DNA of 8,197 nucleotides from Actinomycetota bacterium (GCA_013298335.1 JAAFHI010000104.1:1-8197); one strand, 5' to 3'; shown: positions 1 to 5,512, counted from the stretch's first letter. Numbers and translations are program-made. The notes: generated by a model from the letters alone, not told the origin.

Positions 1-58
1 GGGGATCGGAAATCCCGGAAAAAATCTCAACCAGCGTCTTCTGTTTCGGTGTCGTCAT
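1..58 (-). CDS. N-terminal fragment of a leftward gene, possible IS transposase
   Basis: An ATG on the minus strand at 58-56 opens a frame reading MTTPKQKTLVEIFSGISDP before the window ends. Only 19 residues are visible, so function cannot be established. The pattern of a short hydrophilic start followed by 'L..IF..I.DP' resembles the beginning of the DDE_Tnp_1-associated N-terminal domain of ISAs1/H-repeat transposases, where an 'I.DPR' motif is typical. No Shine-Dalgarno sequence is visible before the ATG. The gene diverges from all other genes in the window. It could equally be an unrelated hypothetical protein. Confidence 0.4.
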   Translation of the reverse strand, partial: MTTPKQKTLVEIFSGISDP

Positions 59-125
59 GGCGACAACACTAAACCGAAGTCACCTATTTCTTCCATTCAC
101 TACTCTTTAAGATGCGTTTGCCCTG
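1..125 (-). mobile_element. Probable end of an ISAs1/H-repeat-type insertion sequence (partial)
   Basis: Read on the minus strand from position 125, the sequence begins CAGGGCAAACGCATC and leads, after about 67 nt, into an ATG-initiated frame (58 to 1) that runs off the window edge. A CAGGG-type terminus followed closely by a leftward gene whose 19 visible residues end in a 'Dx-P' context is what I associate with ISAs1-family elements; this is from memory and is inference. The other terminal repeat and the target duplication lie outside the window. If correct, the element inserted about 20 bp upstream of the tRNA promoter -35 box and points away from it. Confidence 0.4.
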
Positions 126-144
126 AGACTCCCCAGACTCCCGC

Positions 145-173
145 TTGACAGTCTTCACCGACGCCTTTATCTT
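145..173 (+). promoter_or_regulatory. Sigma-70-type promoter of the tRNA gene
   Basis: A perfect TTGACA -35 box (145-150) is followed by exactly 17 nt and then TATCTT (168-173), which matches the -10 consensus at four of six positions. Transcription would start near 180, giving a leader of about 15 nt before the mature tRNA at 195. Spacing and position fit a strong constitutive stable-RNA promoter. Confidence 0.65.
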
Positions 174-194
174 CCTTGACTCGAAAAGTGTTAC

Positions 195-271
195 GGCGGT
201 GTAGCTCAGTTGGTTAGAGCGACGGATTCATAACCCGTAGGTCCCCGGTTCAAGTCCGGGCGCCGCTACCA
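195..271 (+). tRNA. tRNA-Met (anticodon CAT), CCA encoded
   Basis: The sequence folds as a complete 77-nt cloverleaf. The acceptor stem is GGCGGTG (195-201) with CGCCGCT (261-267), including G·U pairs at 1:72 and 6:67. The D-arm is GCTC/GAGC (204-207, 217-220). The anticodon loop is TTCATAA (227-233) with CAT at 229-231. The T-arm is CCCGG/CCGGG around TTCAAGT (249-255). The discriminator is A268 and CCA is encoded at 269-271. The 1:72 pair is formed and the initiator-type GGG/CCC anticodon stem is absent, so this is not the initiator. The two remaining options are elongator tRNA-Met and tRNA-Ile2, whose C34 is modified to lysidine; Met is preferred. The 31:39 position is an A-C mismatch at the top of the anticodon stem. 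Confidence 0.95.
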
Positions 272-280
272 GTTCAGACG

Positions 281-320
281 ACGAAGGGCGATCGGTTTCC
301 GGTCGCCCTTCGTGTTTTCG
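281..320 (+). terminator. Rho-independent terminator after the tRNA
   Basis: ACGAAGGGCGA (281-291) pairs perfectly with TCGCCCTTCGT (303-313). The stem extends inward by a T·G wobble and CGG/CCG to a TTT triloop, giving a 15-bp stem, followed by GTTTTC (314-319). It begins 10 nt after the tRNA CCA end and closes a compact promoter-tRNA-terminator unit. The U-tract is short, so termination may be incomplete. Confidence 0.8.
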
Positions 321-354
321 GGCCTGGCGAATTGTGCCGCCAATCCTTCGGAAA

Positions 355-457
355 CAGGGCAGATCACGTTCCATCGTGGTTGCGCCCTCCGGTTGAATGA
401 CTCACAATCGAAGGAAGAGACCTTTTCAACTGCCCGGTCCTCTCGACATTTCCTTCG
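355..457 (+). promoter_or_regulatory. Structured leader upstream of the methionine-synthesis gene, class unknown
   Basis: Two hairpins occupy the 160-nt gap before the start at 475. Hairpin 1 pairs AGGGC (356-360) with GCCCT (384-388), and internally ATCACG (363-368) with CGTGGT (375-380) around a 6-nt loop. Hairpin 2 pairs CGAAGGAA (409-416) with TTCCTTCG (450-457), and GAGA (417-420) with TCTC (441-444), leaving GACAT (445-449) unpaired. Hairpin 2 ends 17 nt before the start codon, with no U-tract. I compared it by eye with the SAM-I (S-box), SAH and cobalamin riboswitch cores and found no match. It could be a regulatory leader, an mRNA-stability structure or chance pairing in GC-rich DNA. 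Confidence 0.35.
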
Positions 458-474
458 GTTCGATCTGATACGCA

Positions 475-2337
475 ATGAAGTCTTTCCGAGAATTACTTTC
501 CGAAAACGGTGTCCATGTCTTCGATGGCGCGATGGGCACGATGCTCTATGCCAAGGGCATCTACGTGAATCGTTGTTACGACGAAACCAATCTTTCGAAC
601 CCGTCGCTGGTTCAGGAAGTTCACCGCGAATACGTCAAGGCGGGCGCGGAAATCATCCAGTCGAACACGTTCGGCGCGAACCGTCCCAAGCTGGAACAGC
701 ACGGGTTCGGCGGACAGGTTCAGGAAATCAACTACAAGGCGGTGAAACTCGCGCGGGAAGCGGTCGGACCGAAGGTGTACGTCGCGGGCGCGATGGGACC
801 GCTCGGCATCCGCATCGAGCCGTGGGGGCCGACCTCGTTCGACGAAGCGCGCGCCTTTTTCCGCGAACAGGCCGAGGCGCTGATTGACGGCGGCGTGGAT
901 CTCATTGTTCTGGAAACCTTTACCGACCTGACCGAAATCCACGAGGCCATGCGGGCGGTTCGCGAACTGACCTTCGACATTCCGATTGTGGCGCAGATGA
1001 CCATCGGCGAGGACGCCGCCACCGGGTACGGCACGGAGCCCGAGGTCTACATCAAGCGGCTTGAGGAATGGGGCGCGGAGGTCATCGGGCTGAATTGCAG
1101 CATCGGGCCGAAGCCGATGCTCGAAGCCTTCGAGCGCATCACCCAGATGACCGACCGTCCGCTGTCGGCGCAGCCGAACGCCGGGCTGCCGCAGGACCTT
1201 CAGGGCCGAAAAATCTATCTCTGCTCGCCGGATTACATGGCGAAATACGCGCGCCGGCTGATTCAGACGGGGGTCCGGTTCATCGGCGGCTGCTGCGGAA
1301 CCACGCCCGAGCACATCAAGACCATTACCGACGCGGTGCGGGCGCTGTCGCCGTCCAAACGGACCGAACCGGTCGTGGTGGTGACGGAAACGAAGCTGCC
1401 GGACATCCGGATTACGCCGCAGGAAGAGAAGTCGAAGTTTGCGGGCAAGGTGGCGCGGGGCGAATTCGTGACGAGCGTCGAAATCGTGCCGCCGCGGGGC
1501 TGCGACGCGACCAAGATGCTGGAAGGCGTCCGGCTGCTCAAGGAAGCGGGCGTGGACGCCGTGAACGTGCCCGACGGCCCGCGCGCGCAGTCGCGCATGG
1601 GCTCGATTGCGACCTCGCTCATCATCGAGCAGCAGGTCGGCATCGAGGCGGTCACGCACTACTGCTGCCGCGACCGGAATCTGCTCGGCATGACGTCGGA
1701 TCTGCTTGGCGCGGCGGGCCTCGGATTGCGCAATATCCTGCTCATTACCGGCGATCCGCCCAAAATGGGGCCGTACCCGGACGCGACGGCGGTGTTCGAC
1801 ATCGATTCCATCGGGCTGACCAACATGGTCAAGCGGCTCAATCTCGGGCTCGACCTCGGCGGCAACGCCATCGGACAGGCGACGTCGTATTTCATCGGCG
1901 TCGGCGTCAATCCCTGCGCCATCGACCTCGACTACGAAATCCGGCGTTTTGAATACAAGGTGGAAGCCGGGGCCGAATACGCGATTACCCAGCCGATTTT
2001 CGATGTGAAGATGCTGAAGGCTTTTCTCAAGCGCATCGAGCACTGCCGGATTCCGATCATCGCGGGCATCTGGCCGCTGACGAGCTTCCGCAACGCCGAA
2101 TTTCTGAGCAATGAAGTGCCCGGCGTGGTCGTGTCGCCGGAAATTCTCGAACGGATGCGCGCCGCCAACGGTTCACCCGAAGCCGGGCAGCGCGAGGGAC
2201 TCGCCATCGCCCGCGAAATGCTGGCCGAGGTACGCGGGGTGGTTCAGGGCGTGCAGGTCAGCGCGCCGTTCGGGCGCGTGCCCTATGCTCTGGAAGTCTT
2301 CAAAGCCCTTGAATCGGTGTCGGAAAACCGGGATTGA
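475..2337 (+). CDS. Bifunctional homocysteine S-methyltransferase / methylenetetrahydrofolate reductase
   Basis: This 620-aa cytosolic enzyme fuses two steps at the end of methionine synthesis: reduction of 5,10-methylene- to 5-methyl-tetrahydrofolate, and methylation of homocysteine. Residues 1 to about 290 form the homocysteine-binding barrel: FDGAMGTML near the start, 'QSNTFGAN', and the zinc-thiolate set Cys208 (LNCSIGP) with Cys273-Cys274 (GGCCGTTPEH). After a linker of about 35 residues, residues 325-610 form an MTHFR (MetF) barrel with Glu336 in EIVPPRG, Asp427 in ITGDPPK and Gln506 in TQPIFD, matching the catalytic and flavin/folate positions of MetF. Length and order match the B. subtilis YitJ-type family. 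There are no cobalamin-binding or reactivation domains as in full MetH. The ATG at 475 fits the family N-terminus, although it has no visible Shine-Dalgarno. The structured leader upstream may regulate it. The exact methyl donor of the Hcy domain remains uncertain in this family. Confidence 0.93.
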   Translation: MKSFRELLSENGVHVFDGAMGTMLYAKGIYVNRCYDETNLSNPSLVQEVHREYVKAGAEIIQSNTFGANRPKLEQHGFGGQVQEINYKAVKLAREAVGPKVYVAGAMGPLGIRIEPWGPTSFDEARAFFREQAEALIDGGVDLIVLETFTDLTEIHEAMRAVRELTFDIPIVAQMTIGEDAATGYGTEPEVYIKRLEEWGAEVIGLNCSIGPKPMLEAFERITQMTDRPLSAQPNAGLPQDLQGRKIYLCSPDYMAKYARRLIQTGVRFIGGCCGTTPEHIKTITDAVRALSPSKRTEPVVVVTETKLPDIRITPQEEKSKFAGKVARGEFVTSVEIVPPRGCDATKMLEGVRLLKEAGVDAVNVPDGPRAQSRMGSIATSLIIEQQVGIEAVTHYCCRDRNLLGMTSDLLGAAGLGLRNILLITGDPPKMGPYPDATAVFDIDSIGLTNMVKRLNLGLDLGGNAIGQATSYFIGVGVNPCAIDLDYEIRRFEYKVEAGAEYAITQPIFDVKMLKAFLKRIEHCRIPIIAGIWPLTSFRNAEFLSNEVPGVVVSPEILERMRAANGSPEAGQREGLAIAREMLAEVRGVVQGVQVSAPFGRVPYALEVFKALESVSENRD

Positions 2338-2454
2338 CGTTTGCAGCCAACGCCATGACGATTCGGGCATCCGAACGGGTGCGGTGAACGAAGTTTAGGG
2401 AAACGATTCGCGAAAACCGTCCGTCCCACACGCGACGGCTTCCGACGAACGACG

Positions 2455-2733
2455 ATGGGGCTCGGAATCGCTTTATTTATGTACGACCGTGTCATTCGCC
2501 TGCGCGGGAGCGAAAAATATGAATTGGCCGCGCGAACACCCTACGGGTATGAACTCGACCCCGAGCGAAACTTCGGATTCGCGCTTGAAGTTCGCGGATA
2601 CGTCGTCGCGGAGGATTACAGCTACGAGGAATTCGCCGCCCTCGTGAAATCCGAACAGGACAAGAAGGAAGAGGCGATCCGCTTCCGCGCGGCCTTTTCA
2701 ATCGACAGCCGTGATCTGGAAAAAGAAGAGTAA
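2455..2733 (+). CDS. Small hypothetical protein (92 aa)
   Basis: I do not recognise this protein. The frame encodes 92 residues, or 84 if translation starts at the second ATG (2479, MYDRVIRLRG). The second start looks plausible because the first eight residues (MGLGIALF) are hydrophobic while the rest is highly charged; neither start has a clear Shine-Dalgarno. The body contains 'YELAARTPYGYELDPERNFGF', an aromatic/acidic stretch (EDYSYEEF), and a C-terminal charged helix ending in LEKEE. There is no signal peptide, convincing membrane segment or cysteine. It follows the methionine enzyme by 117 nt and is followed by a strong terminator, which supports it being a real transcribed gene. GC-rich third positions also favour coding. 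The function is unknown. Confidence 0.6.
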   Translation: MGLGIALFMYDRVIRLRGSEKYELAARTPYGYELDPERNFGFALEVRGYVVAEDYSYEEFAALVKSEQDKKEEAIRFRAAFSIDSRDLEKEE

Positions 2734-2760
2734 CGCGCTTCAACAATTCTGACGGTTGCC

Positions 2761-2807
2761 GACCGGCGGGTTCCCACTCAGGGAAATCCGTCGGTCGTTT
2801 CGTTTTC
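2761..2807 (+). terminator. Rho-independent terminator after the small ORF
   Basis: GACCGGCGGGTTCCC (2761-2775) pairs with GGGAAATCCGTCGGTC (2781-2796). This forms a stem of about 15 bp with two G·T wobbles, one bulged A (2784) and a 5-nt loop ACTCA. It is followed by GTTTCGTTTTC. It ends the 475-2733 transcription unit and isolates it from the cupin/glycosylase pair. Confidence 0.75.
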
Positions 2808-2914
2808 GGACATTCCCGGACCCGCGACGCCGTGCGTTCGCCTTGAGCGGGCCGCAAAGGTAGTGGCAATGTAGCGCCCGACGTTTGAGTTCAATCCGAA
2901 AGCGAGAACCCGCA

Positions 2915-3436
2915 ATGGCTCAAGCCGCGCCGGAACCGGTCCGTGACCACCGTTTTGTTCAATCCGAAGGCGATTTCCGCTGGCAGGGTGTCGGCGTGAC
3001 CGAATACAAGAACACGCCCGCCACGATGGACGACTTCGCCCGCGTCACGCGCCAGACGCTGTTCGGCCATTCCGGGGAAGCCATCGGTTTTGAAGTCCGG
3101 TATTTCGAAATTGCCCCCGGCGGCTGGTCGTCGCTCGAATGTCACGAACATGCCCACGCCGTCATCGGTCTGCGCGGCACCGGGCGGGTTCTGCTCGGGA
3201 CGGAGGTGAGGGAACTCGGTTTTCTCGACCTTGCCTACATCGGGCCGAACTGCATTCACCGACTGACCAATGAAACCGACGCGCCGTTCGGCTTTCTCTG
3301 CATCGTGGACGCCCGGCGCGACCGTCCGCGCCGCCTGAACGCCGCCGACGTTCCGCACCTGCTCGAAAATCCCGACCTCGCCGCGATGGTCAACCGGAAA
3401 GCCGATGCCGAAATTCTCACCGAAAAAAGCCGTTGA
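2915..3436 (+). CDS. Small cupin-domain protein
   Basis: Starting at the ATG at 2915, the product has 173 aa. A TTG ten codons upstream (2885) keeps the same frame open but adds an unremarkable basic leader, so the ATG is preferred. A single conserved beta-barrel cupin is recognisable. Motif 1 is GGWSSLECHEHAHAVIGLRG, with metal-ligand candidates His77, His79 and His81. Motif 2 is 'GFLDLAYIGPNCIHRLTN', with Pro111, His115 and Asn119 in the usual P-x-x-x-H-x-x-x-N spacing. A metal-binding site is therefore likely intact. Cupins range from dioxygenases and isomerases to sensors, and nothing here fixes the substrate. No signal peptide is seen, so it is probably cytosolic. The 3' end overlaps the DNA glycosylase start by 32 nt, which implies co-transcription. 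Confidence 0.85.
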   Translation: MAQAAPEPVRDHRFVQSEGDFRWQGVGVTEYKNTPATMDDFARVTRQTLFGHSGEAIGFEVRYFEIAPGGWSSLECHEHAHAVIGLRGTGRVLLGTEVRELGFLDLAYIGPNCIHRLTNETDAPFGFLCIVDARRDRPRRLNAADVPHLLENPDLAAMVNRKADAEILTEKSR

Positions 3437-4013
3437 ACATCTGAGCGCGACCGACTCCGTGATGGGCGACATCATCGGACGGGTCGGGGCGTTCAAGCCG
3501 AATCCGCCGAAAGGCACGCCCTTCGACGCATTGCTGCGGGCGATCATCTACCAGCAACTCTCCGGCAAGGCCGCGGCCACGATTCATGGCCGACTGGAAA
3601 ACCACTTCGGCGGTCGTCCGCCCGCGCCGGGCGACATTCTCGCCACCCCGGACGAGGACCTGCGAAGCGTCGGCCTGTCGCGGCAGAAACTCTCGTACTT
3701 AAAGGATTTGGCGGAGAAAGCCGAATCCGGCGCGGTGGCGCTCCACGGGCTCGACCGGCTCGGCGACGAAGACATCATCATGTCGCTGACGCAGGTAAAG
3801 GGCATCGGACGCTGGACGGTCCAGATGTTTCTGATGTTTACCCTCCAGCGTCCCGATGTATTGCCCGAACTCGATCTCGGCATCCAGAAAGCGGTCAAGC
3901 TGGCCTACGATCTGCCGGAAATGCCGAAACCGAAGGAACTCGTCGTCATCGGCGAGCGGTGGAAGCCCTACCGCACGGTGGCGAGCTGGTATTTGTGGCG
4001 GAGCCTGGAATAA
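3405..4013 (+). CDS. AlkA-type DNA-3-methyladenine glycosylase (HhH-GPD family)
   Basis: This 202-aa base-excision-repair enzyme should flip out and remove alkylated purines such as 3-methyladenine, leaving an abasic site. The helix-hairpin-helix lies at about residues 125-140 (LTQVKGIGRWTVQ). It is followed by the catalytic aspartate, Asp157, in 'DVLPELDLGIQKA'. The family QQ(L/I)S motif is at 50-53 (YQQLSGKAA), and the C-terminus carries the typical 'W.PYR..ASWYLWR' segment (186-199). It lacks the N-terminal TBP-like domain of the 282-aa E. coli AlkA and so resembles compact Mag1/archaeal AlkA types. There is no FeS-cluster cysteine set, which argues against Nth/MutY. The start overlaps the cupin by 32 nt; GGAAAG (3396-3401) lies just upstream but spaced too closely for a good Shine-Dalgarno. 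Coupling to the cupin is likely. Confidence 0.9.
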   Translation: MPKFSPKKAVEHLSATDSVMGDIIGRVGAFKPNPPKGTPFDALLRAIIYQQLSGKAAATIHGRLENHFGGRPPAPGDILATPDEDLRSVGLSRQKLSYLKDLAEKAESGAVALHGLDRLGDEDIIMSLTQVKGIGRWTVQMFLMFTLQRPDVLPELDLGIQKAVKLAYDLPEMPKPKELVVIGERWKPYRTVASWYLWRSLE

Positions 4014-4015
4014 AA

Positions 4016-4227
4016 GGTGTCGGGTTTCGGGTGTCGGGTTTCAGGTAAAACCAATTTTGAATTTTGAGTTATGAATTTTGAATTGGGTGGGGAAAAGTTG
4101 GAAAAGCAAAGTAAAAAACTCAAAATTCAAAACTCAAAATTTGCTTTACCTGAAACCCGAAACCCGAAACCCGAAACCCGATACCTTCCTCTCCTGAAAC
4201 CCGACACCTGACACCTGAAACCTTCCC
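4016..4227 (+). repeat. Fold-back array of two heptanucleotide repeat families
   Basis: The whole gap between the glycosylase and the CoA-binding gene is built of 7-nt units in mirrored order. The left arm has GGTGTCG, GGTTTCG, GGTGTCG and GGTTTCA (4016-4043), then GGTAAA, then TTTTGAA, TTTTGAG, TTATGAA and TTTTGAA (4055-4082). The right arm has ACTCAAA, ATTCAAA and ACTCAAA (4118-4138), then TTTACC, TGAAACC, CGAAACC three times and CGATACC (4145-4185). A further block TGAAACC, CGACACC, TGACACC, TGAAACC (4195-4222) ends 5 nt before the next start codon. The arms contain a perfect 15-nt inverted match (4035-4049 with 4145-4159). The transcript could form a long imperfect hairpin. The layout resembles STRR-type short tandem repeats known from cyanobacteria, but the sequences differ. 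Confidence 0.9.
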
Positions 4228-4620
4228 ATGAACGACATTTCCCACATTCTCTCCACCTGCCGACGGATCGCCGTCGTCGGGATCTCGTCCAAGCCGGACC
4301 GCGCGAGCAATGGCGTCAGCCGGTACATGATGCGCGCGGGGTACGAAATCGTGCCGGTCAATCCGATGGAGACCGAAGTTTTGGGCCTGACGTGCTACCC
4401 TGATCTGGCGTCGGTTCCGGGCGATATCGACCTGGTCAACATTTTTCGCCGGACGGAAGACGTCCCCCCGGTCGTGGAAGAAGCCATCGCCAGAGGGGCG
4501 AAGGCGATCTGGATGCAACTCGGCATCGTCAACGAACCCGCGGCGGAACGCGCCCGCGCGGCGGGCCTCGCGGTGGTCATGGACCGCTGCCTGATGGTGG
4601 AACATATGAATCAAGGATGA
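4228..4620 (+). CDS. CoA-binding protein, YccU/CoA_binding_2 family
   Basis: This 130-aa single-domain Rossmann protein has the family's normal length (E. coli YccU is about 137 aa). Residues 13-34 hold the nucleotide/CoA-binding start, IAVVGISSKPDRASNGVSRY, followed by 'GYEIVPVNP', 'IDLVNIFRR', 'KAIWMQLGI' and the terminal 'VVMDRCLMVEH' block, in the order expected for CoA_binding_2. The family binds CoA or an acyl-CoA in crystal structures, and its physiological role is not settled. The start at 4228 lies 5 nt after a heptamer repeat with no Shine-Dalgarno. The stop codon (4618-4620) lies inside the first AAGGATG repeat of the downstream array, so the last two residues (Gln129, Gly130) are repeat-encoded. 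The gene is thus completely bracketed by repeats, consistent with either a mobile cassette or repeat growth into both gaps. Confidence 0.88.
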   Translation: MNDISHILSTCRRIAVVGISSKPDRASNGVSRYMMRAGYEIVPVNPMETEVLGLTCYPDLASVPGDIDLVNIFRRTEDVPPVVEEAIARGAKAIWMQLGIVNEPAAERARAAGLAVVMDRCLMVEHMNQG

Positions 4621-4700
4621 AGGATGAAATATGAAGGATGAAAAAGCCCCATCCGGTTTCTTCTTTTCCTTCATCCTTCATCCTTCATCCTTCATCCTTT
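4613..4700 (+). repeat. Fold-back array of AAGGATG heptamers
   Basis: The left arm has AAGGATG, AAGGATG, AAATATG and AAGGATG (4613-4640). The right arm has four CCTTCAT units followed by CCTTT (4668-4700), which is the reverse complement of the left arm. The arms can pair over about 30 bp around a loop of about 27 nt (4643-4669), with AAAAG/CTTTT extending the stem inward. The array starts inside the 3' end of the CoA-binding gene and ends 5 nt before the RDD gene start. It may serve as a terminator-like or mRNA-processing structure, but has no U-tract directly after the stem. Confidence 0.9.
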
Positions 4701-4705
4701 AAAAC

Positions 4706-5506
4706 ATGCGTCTCGACTCTGAACTCATCATCGAAACTCCGGAACACGTCGAACTGCGGTTCGCGCTGGCGAGCGTCGGCACGCGGTTTCTGGCGGCGCT
4801 CATCGACCACGCGATTCAACTCGGCGTGATCCTCGCCGTGCTGCTGATTCTTTCCCAGGTTTCAGGACTTTTTCAGGGCATGTCGCCCGGAAAAAGCGTG
4901 TCGATGTGGGCGCTGGCGATCTACCTCGTGATTATTTTCGTGGTGTCGTTCGGGTACTTCTCGTTTTTCGAGACGATCTGGAACGGGCAGACGCCGGGCA
5001 AGCGGTGGATGCGCCTGCGGGTGATTCGCGAGGATGGCCGCCCGGTCACGTTCTTCGAGGCGTTCGTGCGCAATATTCTCCGGACGATGGATTTCGCGCC
5101 CTCGGGATACGCCATCGGCGTGGTCACGGTGATTCTCAGCCCGGAAGCGCGCCGGATCGGCGACTACGTGGCGGGAACGGTCGTGGTCAAGGAGCGCGCT
5201 TCGGAAACGCCATCGCTCGACCAGGTCCTCGATTTTCATGCGCAGGACGTCCGGCGCGGGGCCTACAACAATCCCGGCGCGGTCAAACTCGACGTCCGCA
5301 AACTGACGCTGGACGAAATCGCCGCCGTCGAACGCTTTCTTTCCCGCCGCGAGGAACTCCCGGTCGCCTCCCGCCCGTGGATGGCCGCCCGCATTTCCGG
5401 GACCGTGGCGCACAAACTCAACATTCCCGCCGTCTATAATCATGAGGCGTTTCTGGAAGACGTGGATCGCCAATACCGGGCACAGGCGAAGTACCTTGTG
5501 GATTGA
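4706..5506 (+). CDS. RDD-family integral membrane protein with cytosolic C-terminal domain
   Basis: The 266-aa product opens with a short beta-like segment and then the RDD hallmark 'GTRFLAALIDHAIQLG', with Arg27 and Asp34. Hydrophobic helices lie at about 28-52 and 66-92. They are followed by the conserved NGQTPGKRWMRLRVIREDG loop (93-111), the 'FFEAFVRNILR' helix and a third weaker membrane segment at about 133-146. The domain ends in the typical 'RRIGDYVAGTVVV' (149-161). Residues about 165-266 are soluble, charged and probably helical (LTLDEIAAVERFLSRREEL), an extension seen in RDD proteins that often neighbour SpoIIM/MoxR genes; those genes are absent here. RDD proteins are poorly understood, though some are linked to ion or compatible-solute transport. 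It starts right after the heptamer array and lies 6 nt upstream of the rhomboid gene, so the two are probably co-expressed. Confidence 0.88.
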   Translation: MRLDSELIIETPEHVELRFALASVGTRFLAALIDHAIQLGVILAVLLILSQVSGLFQGMSPGKSVSMWALAIYLVIIFVVSFGYFSFFETIWNGQTPGKRWMRLRVIREDGRPVTFFEAFVRNILRTMDFAPSGYAIGVVTVILSPEARRIGDYVAGTVVVKERASETPSLDQVLDFHAQDVRRGAYNNPGAVKLDVRKLTLDEIAAVERFLSRREELPVASRPWMAARISGTVAHKLNIPAVYNHEAFLEDVDRQYRAQAKYLVD

Positions 5507-5512
5507 CGGCGG

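Noticed and set aside
320..474. SAM-I (S-box), SAH or cobalamin riboswitch upstream of the methionine gene
   Set aside because: None of the conserved core sequences of these classes is visible; only generic hairpins were found.
312..887. Open + strand frame of 191 aa starting in the tRNA terminator
   Set aside because: It begins inside the terminator stem, overlaps the methionine enzyme by 400 nt in another frame and is an arginine-rich translation without motifs.
493..2043. Long open frame (516 aa) on the minus strand opposite the methionine enzyme
   Set aside because: It is rich in Arg, His and Asp with no recognisable motif and mirrors the codon structure of a well-identified gene on the + strand; a typical antisense shadow in GC-rich DNA.
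2362..2375. Small hairpin TTCGG-GCAT-CCGAA after the methionine enzyme
   Set aside because: Only five base pairs and no T-run follow it, so it is not supported as a terminator or regulatory site.
2843..2872. Promoter for the cupin/glycosylase pair (TTGAGC followed by CAATGT)
   Set aside because: The -10 candidate matches only two consensus positions, too weak to call in this base composition.
4016..4227. CRISPR array
   Set aside because: The repeats are contiguous 7-nt units in inverted arms, with no 24-40-nt repeats, unique spacers or cas genes.
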